A DNA stretch of 64,000 nt from Varroa destructor. Its lineage: Eukaryota; Arthropoda; Arachnida; Mesostigmata; Varroidae. A model generated the notes under the pieces. It worked only from the letters and a program-made list of their open reading frames with translations. It did no database searches and was not told where the DNA came from. Position 1 is the stretch's first letter. Every line of letters starts with the position of its first letter. Both the position numbers and the translations under genes were made by a program. Below, piece after piece: positions 1 to 12,660 of this stretch. The DNA lies in contig NW_019211456.1 of NCBI RefSeq assembly GCF_002443255.2, forward strand, positions 35,279,795 to 35,343,794, given 5' to 3'.

Positions 1-3000
1 GGCGTCGGTGCCGAACGTAAAAGTCGAAATGTTGAAGTACCACTGGCCACTTTCTTACGCTCCATTTGGAATAGACAAGCTGCGTTGTGTTTAACTTATT
101 TAAATCTTCTATCGGAAGCATAAGTCTAAACCAAGACTATTCTCGCGGCTAGTACTCGGCTACTTCACCTTAAATATAAGCATAGATACTAGCATACTGT
201 AGTGCTTCAGAGGTCCGTCGGGGAGAAGACTAAATGCAATTGGAACAATTGAGCAGGGAGAAGAGTTACAATATTTATCGTCTTCCATAATGCGGATTTT
301 TCAGAATGAAAGGGTGTTTAGGCCCAAGTTTAAAGCCAGATTACTTTAAATGTCTCTCCGGTTGGCGAGTAAACTTGTTACCATAACATTATCACAATGA
401 CCTTTGTCACATTAGTAGGCTACATAAAACATGCGGCTGTTCGGATTAAGAATATCAGAAGAGTTCGCTGGAACAGCAACGGTACCAGTGAGACAAGCTG
501 CGCCTAGAGCATAACATAGCACCTTAATGCATATCCTTTACTGATAAAGAACGCTCATTTATATTCTAGTCTGATGCGTATTCATTACGCCATTGGTCGT
601 ATAATAATGCTGAGCTACTATTCCAGCGAAGAAATTTCTCCGTTTATTTGATTCAACATCTATTTACCACGTATACATTTAATTTTAGACTAGCGTGAAT
701 TCATTGTAGAAGTGCAGGCCAGAATTGCTTCATTCTAACTGGACTTCCTAACGCACCCTGCCATCGGAAGCTTCCTTATGACCCTATTACGCCATTAACT
801 GGAACAACCTAAAGCAGCGCGTCTTGTCTAAAAAACGGCTGATTTTTTTGCGTCACCGAAGGCTCAGCCATCTGACGAAAGAAACTTGCCACAGCTTTCA
901 GAATTCTATGCCTTGCTATAAAAGGAGTAGCTACTAAGCTCGCTGTATAGACTACACTATCCACGTAAAGACTTAGGAACTAAGTCACATGTCCATGCTA
1001 TGCCTTTCAGTCCTACCTTTGAATGAGCTTAGATATGAAAGCTCCTGAAGGTCTAAGGAGTTTACAGGGCCAAGAGGCGCAAATAGCTCCTATTGCTTGC
1101 AGGTCATAAGCCGTAAGCTGTAAGCAGGCCGTGGCCGTTAGCCACTTGCGTTCCACATGACCGCGTGTAGACGTAATTGAAGGGAGGCTCAAATTCCGCT
1201 TTAAGACTCAGCAGCCGCTTTTGAAATTCGCTGGAGTGACGGTGTGGTAAGGCGTAACGACAGGCAACATAGGTTAAGGGGACTGACCCTGCTACTATTT
1301 GCTCATTCGACTTTTAAGTACATATACTTGCCTGCCTTAAGTCTTTACCCCAGGTTATCTTATATTTACAGTACTTCTATTTCAGTGGATTCGGTAGTGT
1401 TAGCTTCTGAAAGAAACAATAATATGCTAACTTCTACAAATATGTTAATATCTTATTTCAATTTACATTAGAGTCTATTATATTTTACTGAAGAAGCTAG
1501 GTATCGCTTGAAATGAGGATTTCAATTAAATGCAGGATGAGTGAACAAGCTAAGAGAAAATGGAAAAGCGGTAAAGAAAGCGAGAGAGTAACAAGTGATT
1601 TCTAACATTTTTTCAGTCGATCTAACGATTTGTTACGTTTCAGGTAGAGAGTTTGAAATAGATACAGCTTCGAGCGAAACACAAAGCCGAGCAAAACTAC
1701 CGTATTATAATATCCGACAATTTCATCAGACCGACATAATGGAGAGAAATAAGTAGTTTTGTATAATACCGTTACCGTTCTATGAATTGCCAGAGATAAG
1801 TCGAGTGATCTATAGACTACAATCAGTCACGTTGGAAGGAAGTTTATTCGTTCGAAACTTGGAGAAAATTCTGGAAACGAACAGTTTTCGATTAACCAGT
1901 GTTAAGTTTGTTATAGATGGTGCACTAAAGGCGATAGAAGGTGACACTTGCTAATCCGAATTTCTTAAAAGTAATGTTAGTCGTACGCGGCTATTCATGA
2001 AGCTCGATTAAACTAAATTACTTACGTAGCAGGCTTCTGAGTTTCTGGTACGAGTTGAATGGTTTTACACCCATCTCCTGCAATTTCAACAACTATCGTT
2101 CTTGAAAAACACACGAAACTTCTTGAACTATAGCTTGTACGTTTCTGAAAAACGCAATAGCTCGTTCTTTTACCCGCCTTTCATGGTGTGCAGTGAAGTA
2201 CTTTCGAAATTTACCATGTTGTAACGTTTGGATAGCAGACGACATCGATGATGACGCGTTCCATAATATCGTCGTTCACGGGTATTTTGTTCAAGTCAAA
2301 GGTACCAATGGGCTTCTGGAGCTTTTTAGTCAGTTGGCCTTCAGAATAAATGTGAAAATACACCACATGACCGAAATTACCTAACTTCAATAGTGATACA
2401 AAATATCTCAGCGAATTGCCTGCATTATGGACGACACAAAGTCGAACTTTAAAATATACCTAACCGACCTAAATTGGATTGCTCATTAACATTAACTTAA
2501 GCACCTTTAATTACGTCACGCTATTTGCATACATTACCAGTGTAATGATGAGGGCGACATTTGGATACAAGGGGCATATTCTTTACATTATCGCCTGGCC
2601 CAGCTCTGACTATTCTTAGTCAAGTTCCTCTTAACTTGTCATTCCTTTAAGAACAAATTCACCAAGCTCTCTTTATTTCCTTCTAGCTTTAGTTCATCAT
2701 GTTCTGCTCGGGGGCTCTAAATATTACATGTTGTTATATATCTCGTGAATGTGCCAATGTTTTCGTCTCTAATAGAGTTGCGCACAATCGAATGTGTTGA
2801 AGTACCGCGAAGGGACGGCTCAACTTCAAGGAGATTGCAGATTAATTTTCGTTCATAGTACATCGAAGTACTTTGCTCTACGATCCAGTTGATCGTGTCC
2901 TTTCGAAGATGCCCCAATTCCGAAACGTTATTTCTTCTACATCATTTATTTGCATGTTTATTGGGTACATGTGTAAGACGAATTAACGTACATGGAAGAG

Positions 3001-5760
3001 CATAAAGCTTGGTTAAAACGTACTATCAGACTGTAAAGTAAACAGAGTTTCACTTAGTTCTCCTTTTTGGCGCTTGCGAGATTTATAGAATTGGAAAACA
3101 GGAAGCGAGAGAGAGAGAGAGAGAGAACGAGACAGAGAGGGAAAAATAAATGCAATTACTGTACTATTTAAAAAACATTATGATATTTTAGTTATTATTC
3201 CATTATTTACTATTATGTGTTTGCTTGCTTTTTAATAGCAAGTTAGATGACTTTTTATTTTCACCTATCTTATACATGAAGCTAATAGAACATTTAACGT
3301 TGAAGACCTGGTCGACGCAATTCTACAGTAAACTCAATGTAATAAGTACCCTCTATATAGGTCGAAAATTTTTAAAAGAGTTAAAAAAAACACACTATTT
3401 TTACACTGTACATTTAAAAAAATGCACAAGGCAATGCAAACATGATCATACAAACAAGACTGCTGGCCGTTTCTTAAATTATCATAATATAATCTTTGTA
3501 TTGCTACGCAGTTCAGTCATCCTAAAAATGGTGATGGCTCTTTTCCGGATGGATAACCGACTGCAAGACTTGTCCCGCTTAAACAGGGTACTGACCGACC
3601 AACTGATGCTTCACAGCAACCAATTGCCGTCTGCTGTGGGGGCTGCAAAGGTGTAGCTGAATAGTGCAGCTGGCGGCGCTTCTATACGTAAATTTTCCCG
3701 AGCTATTCTTCTTCTAGGCATCTAACAGCCATAGCGTCTGCCCAGCGGCCTTTTTTGTCGCCTGCTTGCTTTCTAGTTAGTTAACTCGCCTGCTGTATTC
3801 GTGTACCGTAAACTACACGACAATGACCTTACCGCTACACCTTCCCATCGTTCGGTTCAACTCTTCACCGGAGTTCCAGGAACAACGACCATCCTGACAG
3901 GCTCTTTTTTCTGTGTTAGCCCTATATCCATTTTCCAGTTGACGACCCTTTTTCTTCTTCCCTTCAATTCTACTCTTGCGGCTGCTAGCGGAAATACGCC
4001 GAACGGAAGTCACTCATTCTCTGTTGTCCGTTTTACATTGTGTCCATGTCATGTCTAGATCTTGTCCATTCGGCTTCCTGCTCCCATTATGTTTATTTAT
4101 TCTTCTTAGAGCAATGTCGTCACCATTATCCGCCGAATCGCCGTCTCCCGTACCGCGTTCCCAAGTCGAACAGTGCTCTTTGTTCTTCTCGCATCTGCTA
4201 CTAGATAGTAAAGGCGTTTAAGAGACGACATAATCGAACGCCATCTGTGGAATCGACGAACGTGGGCAAACATGACAGCACACGTTTGAAACTGATCTCT
4301 GCCGATTATGATTTTTTCTTTCACATGTGACTTTTAATGCGCTTATAGAAATGCGGTTATTCGATGGATCAATGCATTACCGAGGTAGGTTGGTGATAAT
4401 GGCGCACCGGATGGACGGGTTTTCCTTGGTTTTACGAGTTGTTATACTCTAATTACTTGTAGCGCCTGCATTAAAATTAGAAATGAAACATTTTTTTAAT
4501 GGAACAATAAGTGTACAACGATTATAACAATTGAATAGGAAATCACACAGATGTCTAGTACGTAAGAATTATGATATATGGGCCTGGGTCAAGAACGGAT
4601 TGGTTGGTCAGCTTAAACTAGGATAATTTTCAATGCCCGCGACGGCAAAGTTCATTGGACGCCAAATTTACAATTAATAGGTGTTGGGTACGGTTACCCA
4701 GCTGAAGCATAGTGACATCATAAACGATTCAGGTTTTTAATCCCAACACGCAGTTACGTCTAATCAGCATAAGTGAAATTATGAAATAACCTTTATGTAT
4801 ATACCGCATGTTCGATAGATAATACATAGTAAAAATGATGACGTAACAAAAGAAGTAGACTCGCAACGTTTCGTACTTGTAATATATTAGGAAGTGACCC
4901 TTACCGTGCAGCCATATTCCTAATTTTGTGTCATCGTTTACTGATACACGTTATTTACCGAAAAGAACGGTATAAATAAATGATGACAGAATTCTTTTTT
5001 CCTATTGCGAGGCTATCCATGCGAAGATATTTTAGTTCGTACAAAGAAAACAGCTTTGGATTTCAGTATACGATGTTCTTGACTCAAACACGTTGTCCTT
5101 GACCAGGCCCACTGTGAGGGTGTGTACGTGTGTGTGTGGGCTAAATGAATATAAGCATAGTTGTGGACACCCAAGGCATGGCTATGTGCATGTATAGAGA
5201 CACATTTCACTCAATCTCAAACCAGCGCTATTTTGTCGTACTAGATAGGTTATAGATGACCACAATAGCCTGGCTGGTAGGGAAATGGTCGGCAAACGAG
5301 GAATAGCATTATTGAGCTTGTTCCCGCGTCCTAAAATTATAAGCTTAAATAAAAAAAAAATTACACTACTCACTATATGAACAAATGCACCTGAACGATT
5401 GTGTGCTATATTATTTTTATGCAAGACAGACAATTTAGATAGTAAAAGCGAAGCTTCGTAAAACTATATGTTATTAATTATTTAGTTTATTTAAGAATTG
5501 GGCAACTAAGAACAATCGGATATTCACAAAGGAATATTTGCCAAAAACGCTTTCAAAATGATTTCCTATTGATCAGCTAACAAAATTTAAAGATCGTTTC
5601 CGCCTTCCGACTAGGTATCTTTCCCCCACAATATATGCGTCACATGGTCAGTGTATATATTTTCCCTACAAATGTTGATTTTACGTTATTCATAAATGAG
5701 TTATGTGTACTGCATTCTCAAAAACTGAAAGTAACGCTTGCTCGTCCCTGTGGATGACCA
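1..5760. other. Non-coding stretch, no gene recognised
   Basis: I see no protein family, RNA gene or transposon structure here apart from one GA microsatellite near 3.1 kb. The longest open frame of the whole window, 143 codons at 3225-3656 on the plus strand, lies here. It opens on TTG, its first ATG is at 3276, it is very AT-rich, and its translation has no recognisable domain. A frame of this length is about what chance gives in 64 kb of this composition, so I do not call it a gene. Confidence 0.6.
3107..3126. repeat. (GA)10 microsatellite
   Basis: Ten uninterrupted GA units, followed by a looser purine-rich tail with further GA steps. Confidence 0.95.
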
Positions 5761-6401
5761 CCCCTGTTATTTGATGGTCGTCGCATCGATCGATCTTGTC
5801 TGAACGGCCATAGGATTTCTTGTTTGGTAACGAATGTGCTACTTCGTTTGTGTTCGAGCGCGTCGCTTAGACGACTAAAATGTTCGACGCGATCCAACGA
5901 TATTTAGTATTCGGCTTTTCGATTGGTTGCAAATCCTATTCTAGTTAGCGGCTCTAGCTCTAGTGCGGCTAGTTCTTCGGTGTCGAGAAGACGGGCCTAA
6001 TTTCTTTTGCAGGCCTATCGCGTTCGGATGTTGATGTTCGAAACGGCCAACGTTGCCTTAGCGGGTGGCGATGTTTGCGAGTCTCCGCTGAAACTTCAGT
6101 GTCGCCTCGCAACGCGAAAGTAACGAGAAGCTGCCAATTGACGTTAGTCCCCCTTCAGTGGTTTGTTAAGTGATACGACGACGGCGGCTCTCCGATTAGC
6201 CGTCTCCAGACGCGTAAACGATTCGACGTGAAGTTGGTCTCGTTCCAAATCAACTAGAGGACGAATCCGAGTATGTATAGTGCAGTGGAGGCTGAGAAGT
6301 AAAAGAAGTACTGATAACACCTTGAGCGCCAGCGTCCACATCACCGCAGTGATCGGTTCTGTGCTTAGCCTGCCGCTTGTTGGATGAGCCCATGATCAGA
6401 T
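5760..6401 (+). promoter_or_regulatory. GC-richer, CpG-containing block upstream of a candidate first exon
   Basis: This stretch has clearly more G+C and more CpG dinucleotides than the AT-rich sequence on both sides, and it runs straight into the candidate start codon at 6402. That would fit a promoter and 5' untranslated region. No unambiguous TATA box or initiator could be fixed, so the call rests on composition and position only. Confidence 0.2.
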
Positions 6402-6527
6402 ATGAATTTCGGCAGAAAGCTTTTCGGCGGTTTCGGCAATGGTGGCGACATCTTTAGCAACAACAATGTGGAAATCGGTCCCAACCGAAGCCGATATCAA
6501 GGCCGAGTTCAACAAACAATATGCACA
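6402..6527 (+). CDS. Candidate first coding exon (42 codons), unrecognised protein
   Basis: The frame from the ATG at 6402 begins MNFGRKLFGGFGNGGDIF, a glycine- and asparagine-rich N-terminus. Most codons end in C, T or G, unlike the AT-rich surroundings. After 42 complete codons comes a good donor-like GTATGT at 6528, just before the frame would stop about 40 nt later. A second frame with an ATG at 6439 is also open across the same bases (residues include PTEADIKAEFNKQYAQ), so the frame is not certain. I do not recognise either product and could not place a second exon. The GC-richer block immediately upstream is the main contextual support. It may equally be a chance frame. Confidence 0.22.
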
Positions 6528-6639
6528 GTATGTACACGAGTGGTTTATTTTATTCAATATTAGATGGAACCCAAGGTTTGAAGAAGACCGAGCTACTATT
6601 GCAGATGTGTTTAAGAATGTTGAAAGCTAAAGGAACTGT

Positions 6640-7270
6640 AAATTTCCGGTTTTGGTAGAAGATGAGTAACCCAAGTGGAGCTGATCGATTGACAGGATTA
6701 CTATGCCAACAACACAAAAAAACATTTAATATCAGAGAACTGGATACCTTTTTTGTTTTTCCTTTTTTATATACGTAGCTCCAGAAACATATTTGGAGTC
6801 GAATCTCTGCTCTAACATAAAGCTTTGGTGTTGTATTTTTTAGGTTCTTGTCATGCATATAAACACTCTCGCAGAGCTCCGTTATCGCCTCCGTCTGGCT
6901 AGCAACTAAATTGCCTAGACTATTCTTTCAAAAACCGATCATAACGTCAGAACCAGGTCAGCTTTTCCACTTCGTACCATCGCTATAGCGAAGAGTTCGG
7001 CAGGTGGATCAGAAAAAATACCGTCTGTGCTGCCTGTCATACTAAATAAAGAAAGGGTCACCGTTAGTTCCATTAGAGTACTTAGTGTTTTTGTGTTTTG
7101 AGGCCTTGATCCTTTCGCTAGTGTTATTGGTTTAGATAGCGGCAGCTGTGATAGATTATGAAAAACACAGTTACAGGTACCAACAGTCTTGTGAACCGTA
7201 CGCTGATGTCCCAAACTTTGTGATGCCACTAATGAATAAGTGATTCATAATTTATGTACCTTCGTCAGCA
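6640..7270. other. Non-coding, nothing recognised
   Basis: AT-rich sequence with T runs. The open frames on the minus strand here show no family resemblance. Confidence 0.5.
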
Positions 7271-7273
7271 AGC

Positions 7274-7561
7274 TTGCACCAGACGAAAATTTTGATCGTG
7301 CCCAAAGCTAATGGCAGCTTTCAGCCCATTTGTGTAAGCTCATTCCTATCTAGATATCTGGGAACTTTCTGTCTAGGAATAGTCGAATTATTTGCTACCG
7401 GCACGGATCTCCTTAGAAGCTTTTCGGTAACTGCAGTGGAGCTGGCAATGACTGGATGTTTTTCTGAAGTGGCGATAAGTTTGCTGCTCCAAAGACAACT
7501 TGCAACTAAGCTAGCGGAAGACTCAGCTGCTTATCCCCTGTATCTCCAAAGACTCGAATAG
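7274..7561 (+). pseudogene. Possible reverse-transcriptase relic of a non-LTR retrotransposon
   Basis: The open frame begins (from a non-ATG codon) with KILIVPKANGSFQPICVSSF. In non-LTR retrotransposon reverse transcriptases the early RT region typically reads hydrophobic residues, then PK, a short polar stretch, R-P-I, then S-S followed by a hydrophobic run. The order is matched here, but the usual arginine before P-I is a glutamine. The rest of the 95-codon frame does not show the later catalytic motifs (no F-x-D-D), so if real this is a small decayed piece. A weakly RNase H-like frame lies about 0.8 kb downstream on the same strand. Chance similarity over about 20 residues is a real possibility. 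Confidence 0.2.
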
Positions 7562-8352
7562 GCGTTCTTATCCAATGGCAACCTGCGTTGCTTGGTAACC
7601 TTGTTTGATAAATTACGCTGCATTATGATTTCGTGAGAATCTTATAGGGGTTGGCATACATTGAGTAGGGTTCAGAAGGTACTACTGCTAACGAATGGAT
7701 CGCAATCGAGGTAATGCCCGGAAATGTTGGAGAAACCATAGTATGATATACGAAAATAGTTCTTTTGCCGTGGCTTAATTTACCTTACAGTGTATATTAC
7801 TTAGTGAGGTAAGAGTGTAAAAATGCGCTACAGCCAAAATATGTGTAAAACAAATCAGGATTTAGTTGGCTTGAATACATTATTTCTAAGCGTTTGCTTC
7901 AATAGGTCAAAAGCCCTCTGCTTAATCTCGGTCTTGTTTTCATGAGATATTCAGGTGCCGGGTGGACATGCTTTAAGCCAGCAGAATGTCATTTTTTGCC
8001 TGTGACGAGGACGCGGTACTAATGGTACTAACTAATGGTAAGTCCCGCACAAGGTCGCGAATGTTTCGCCAATCTGGTAGGTGGTGCCAAACGGTGGCGG
8101 CTGTTTTTTCAGCATTACCTAATCTTTGGTAAACGGCGTACCGTTGTCTTCTATAGCCCAGTTTCTAACTGAACCTTAGTCGGGTCTGTTGTCGTTAAGT
8201 GCTTATAGAGTGTATTGGTCGTTATCATTAAAAAACCTTGATCATATAAATTTCCTCCAAATAACGAGTTAAAAGTCTGTACTTGGCTAAACGAGCTTCC
8301 GGCGTTGAGAAAGCTTTTCTGAGCAACAAGCGACCACTTCGAAACGGACTGG

Positions 8353-8481
8353 ATGTGGAAGCTAAATCACATTGTGATAGCGATAGATGACTCTTGCAAA
8401 GATACTAGCGTTGCCTGTGCGGCTGTTCTCCTAGGTGACTGGTACGACGCCCATCTCCTCAAAGACTTTAGGCTCAATTAG
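8353..8481 (+). pseudogene. Possible RNase H-like relic, very weak
   Basis: A 42-residue frame from the ATG at 8353 contains IAIDDSCKDTSVACAAVLL. This recalls the first strand of retroelement RNase H domains, where an acidic residue is followed by S and then a G/A-rich strand. No second catalytic acidic segment follows before the stop at 8479-8481. The order relative to the RT-like frame upstream fits a retroelement, which is the only reason it is listed. Confidence 0.12.
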
Positions 8482-8489
8482 TTATGCTT

Positions 8490-10960
8490 AATGGTTGTTT
8501 GAACATGTGTTTACGATGCGACACATCGCAAGCCTACAAAATATATACCTGAAATTTTCAGCTTTCTTATAGTTAGAGAGAGAAATCGTCGGGCCGCTTG
8601 GCGGATACGCTGTTGAGGAAACGTGAGAAATATCATCAGCTCTGCTGATTGTAGCCGAACACTTGAACTCAAAAAGACTTCTTACGACTGGAATGGCTGA
8701 CGCTCTGCCCTTAAGCTAACAGGTCTCTCCAGGAAATAAATAGATCGTACGACGACCACACCTCTTACAGGCACGTGTTATGCTTTAATACTTGATGGTC
8801 ACCTCTCAAAACTTGCTAAAAAATTGCTCCTTTAGGGTCATTGAGACTAGGAGGCCGCCTTGTGTCTTAATTAAGCGAACACTCGGGAATGCTACAAGGA
8901 GTGCAGGAACTGGGAATTGGGTACATCATGGTAGTAATACGATTAAGGTTTTGTTTTGGCTAGGAATTATAGCTTCATAATTTGCGAAGGTTTTTAGGGT
9001 TCATTCTTGTATGGCAAAAATTAATACGTTTTATCTAAAGTTGAGTGCTAAAACTGAGTGTGGCTGAAACGTTGAAGGGCGCTTGAGTTTGCTGGGTGGG
9101 GACCTATGGGCGGAATATGTCTTACAGGCTATGTTTCGAAAGGCCAAATTTGTGTGTTTCCTGATAGGACAGAAGTGTGCGGCGGCCCTGCACTGGAAAC
9201 TGCTCAAAACGCCGTGAGGATTTTCCAGAGACACTTCAGTCTTTCACGAACATTTCTTTGACGGAGCTTGGTTACTATGACAAAGACTAGAAAAATCGCG
9301 ATGATCTGTAGGTTTATATTACCCAGTCTTAGTATACCATAGACTAAAGAAGCGGAATTCTAGCTTTTAATTATCATCGTATTGAATAAGTATTACTCTA
9401 AAGTATACGTTACAATATAATTCAAGCGGACCGCTGTTAGAAAAATACGAAATTTCTGTTTTTTCTTCCTCTGCTTTCACCGTAAACTTGCTCTTCCTCT
9501 CCTGCAAGTATCTTTTCGAATTCTTTTAACCCTTTATAATAAATCTTTACCTTTCTGAATCTTTAGATAACAATCGGTTTCCACATTTTCAAGAACAAAC
9601 AGCCTCGAAGACAAGCAACCTTCCTACGTGTCTTTACGTGTCCTTGCACTTTTCTTGCATCCGGATTTCCGTAAAAATATTTCATGCGGCTGTCTAAATT
9701 AGAACAGTAAATTTTGTAAAACCGGCATTTGATACTATCCTCGCAGCAGTCTCATCCATCACCGCCGCAGGCCACAGCACCTATTACAAACGACAGATAT
9801 GTAGACATATGAAAGAGCGTGCGATTTCCTGAATTTGAACAGCACACATCTTCTCCGCTAGCGGGTGTTTCCTCAAATTGGTCAGATAAATGTCGTTCTA
9901 TAGCCTTGTCTCCCCCCGGTTCTGGCACTATTGCCACCTATAGAGAATTTATCCCTCGAATGGTACTGCCATTAGATTACAGTCAAAGCGACTGTACCCC
10001 AAAAGAGAACGGTCACTTAAGAAAGAGGTATAACGCTGAGTGGCGCAATATTATGCAACGCTATTTGCAACGCAGACGTTGCAAAAAAATTGATGTAGAT
10101 GACACGGAAAGGATCGGCCCTCTTGGGTTCGATAGCGAAAGCTCCGTAAATACACAGATGGTCATGATGCTGGCCATCGTGTGGTGCGGCTGATCCGTTG
10201 AACTGCTCGCAAAGACAGGTCAGCTAGCGCAATTCGTTGCTCAATGTCGTCACTTCGAAGAAAATGCAACGAAGTAGTTAGAGAGAAAAGCAATCCGTAG
10301 AGAGCTATAACTGTGCCCGGAAGCGCCTAGTGAAAAGAAGGAACGAAAAACCTCCTCTTACATCCATATTACTTCTTCGCTACATATATCGTATACTGCG
10401 ATAACAGGAAAAAAGAGGGGGCTGGAAAGGGTTACGAATCATCCCGTTGTGTGTTAAGCGTGCTGAAGACCGTTACTAAACGACGCACGAAAACAATGCA
10501 ACGGTCCCCTGCTATTTACGCTGCTTTAGTACACTTCGGCATTCTATAATGATCCTTTAATGATGCTTAATCAACGAGCAATGTATTATAGAGTAATGTA
10601 GAGGACGTCATTCAATGGTTCATTTCAATGTGTTTGTTATAAGAATTCCCTTGGGTTTAAAGGCAGCACCTAGGCTCTGCAATAGTATCTAGCCTCCTCA
10701 TTATATCTAGAGCGTTATCCTGGATGCGAGCAGCAAGTTTAATCCAAAAAAACAATATTTCTCGGGCATAGATGGTAACCAAAGAGGATAAAACTGAGAA
10801 GGCAAGCACACAACTGACACACGGTAACGTCGTATTATGGCATACTGATACAAATATCTTACTTTTTTGACTAGTTATACAGGTACCTTTTTATTTTTTT
10901 CTAAGTCTTCCTTGCCATAATGCTGTGCCAGCACTGAAGACAGATAACAAAAATCGATCC
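8490..10960. other. Non-coding, nothing recognised
   Basis: The only sizeable frame is 124 codons at 9819-10193 (plus), opening on GTG. Its C-terminal half is basic and charged (it includes YLQRRRCKKIDVDDTERIG) but it matches no family I know. I leave it uncalled. Confidence 0.5.
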
Positions 10961-10969
10961 ATAACAATG

Positions 10970-11340
10970 TTAGTCACGTCTAGTCCGACGCCGAAAAAGA
11001 AGCTCAGAGCCTCTGACACCGAACTGCGACTCCAGTGGTTGATAGTGCGGTATTCGGGAGCCGCTGGTGGTGACCGCATAAGAGAATTTGCTGGCTTTTG
11101 GCTTCTAGGTAAGTTCGTTTTAGGGAAACTCAGGGACGTGGGAAGAGGTGGAAGAAGCACACAGTAGGAGTGCCGCCATCAACAGGATCTCCGAGAGCTT
11201 TTTGGTTTTCTTCGTACAGTTTCTGGCGGTCATCTTTGGTCATAAGACAGTGGACCCCACGTCCAGCTTCAGTCGCTACCTTTCGCAAAATCGGACACAT
11301 CGAAAACGGTGCGCCCATTATAGACACTGATACAAGCTGG
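10970..11340 (-). CDS. Candidate two-exon coding segment (strand ambiguous), unrecognised protein
   Basis: On the minus strand an acceptor-like TTTATAG precedes an open exon, 11340 down to 11163, of 59 codons after one leading base. It contains MGAPFSMCPILRKV and the charged stretch MTKDDRQKLYEENQKALGD. A donor-like GTGTGC and an acceptor-like CTTACCTAG would remove 58 bp (11162-11105). The frame then continues in phase for 44 codons to a TAA at 10970-10972 and includes KASKFSYAVTTSGSRIPHY. The first exon has a protein-like mix of charged residues. The plus strand is an equally formal alternative: an ATG at 10967, a strong donor TAG/GTAAGT at 11109, an acceptor ending CAACAG near 11185, and an in-phase frame to about 11345. 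The GAPFS stretch recalls the arginase N-terminus, but the following residues do not fit. No function is assigned. Confidence 0.25.
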
Positions 11341-11345
11341 CTATA

Positions 11346-12655
11346 AAATGCCTCTTTAAAATATCGTACGTGAAGGAAACAGAAAGAGAAACATCGTAGT
11401 TTAAAGGTGCTTTCATGTAAATCAATAGAATAATAGAATAGAATCGAAATGGTAATAAAAATTGTCAATTTTTAATATTGTGTATTTATATTAATCTACT
11501 AGCTTCTTTCTCATAGGTTGTGGTGCAAAATTTTGCTAATCTATTTAGTGTCTCTATGCCTCCTATATTCTCACAGTAGTAATATAGTTCCTATAATTAA
11601 AATGGCATGTAATCCAGTGTAGATTCCATAGTTAAGGCAGACGCGAATCACTCAAAAAGTATAGAGAATTATACCAATGGTAAAGATCACATGAGCATAA
11701 CTTCTATCGACAGTCCAATGATTTTTTAACAACTCAACTTACATGCGCTGGTTAGCCGAAGAAACGTTTTATCAAAATAAGCAGCGCGCATTGTATATCA
11801 ATCATAACTTGAAAGGTATACTTGACGTAGAGGAATACTTGACGTATTAGCAAAAATTCGAGAATGAAGGTAGCAGTATTCGAGAAAGCTCAGAATTTAC
11901 GCTGTAGCTTCATATGGTCGCCTCACATAGATTACGTTCAATACTAACTGACAGCTGTTACCTTCAGCATTGGGAAGAGACGATGACATGCTGTGCAGTC
12001 TCCGTGAGTCTATAACATGAGCAGTCCAGTTTTGTGGGCGAGAACAGCCCGCGCATGCAAAATAAGTATTCGAATGAGTCTCGAAGTTTACCTGTAACAG
12101 TAATTGCCGGAGATTCTCAAAGGGAAGGCGTAGCAGGACTCGTCTCGGTCTAGCCAATGCTGTTTAGTTCCGGTAACTACTATTACCACTCCCAATATTA
12201 AGAACTGATCGTAGTTGCATCATTTCATCATAGAAATCGGTTCTACATATTCATACTGTACGAATGGTTGACCGAATGCCTAAACTGCAATATAGATAGT
12301 ATCTCGTTTTGCCGAGATATTCACTGAGTTGAGGATTTTTCGTAACTTAACTATGCATCGTTAGGGGAAAAGATTCTTTACGCATTAAACATTTACACCT
12401 AGTCGTTGTCTATCTACGACGATAAGCCAACGGGCTTCGTTTCGTTGGGAGCGGGCCGTCTAAAGAAACGCTTTACTTAATATCGGAACAATTTTTGTAA
12501 GTTTATGAAGTGTCAACAAAAATTAATAAGTAAGCAGGTGTCAAGGTAGCCTTCAGCGCTGGAACTTAACTCGTAGAAATTCAATTTTCGTTCCTAAATG
12601 CTTGGGTTAACAACGAAATGTCGCATAGCACAGTTAAAATGCCAGCTTTTGAGCC
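11346..12655. other. Non-coding, nothing recognised
   Basis: AT-rich sequence with only short frames. No repeat or RNA motif was noticed. Confidence 0.5.
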
Positions 12656-12660
12656 GTCGG

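Noticed and set aside
3225..3656. 143-codon open frame (longest in the window)
   Set aside because: It opens on TTG, is AT-biased with K/L/N-rich translation and no domain. Its length is expected by chance in 64 kb at this composition.
7295..7308. Exact 14-base match TTGATCGTGCCCAA between 7.3 kb (plus) and 23.3 kb (minus) as stand-alone proof of homology
   Set aside because: By my estimate a 64-kb window should hold several 14-base matches by chance over both strands. It is used only as a hint.
9819..10193. 124-codon open frame with a basic C-terminal half
   Set aside because: It opens on GTG, and I found no splice context and no family resemblance.
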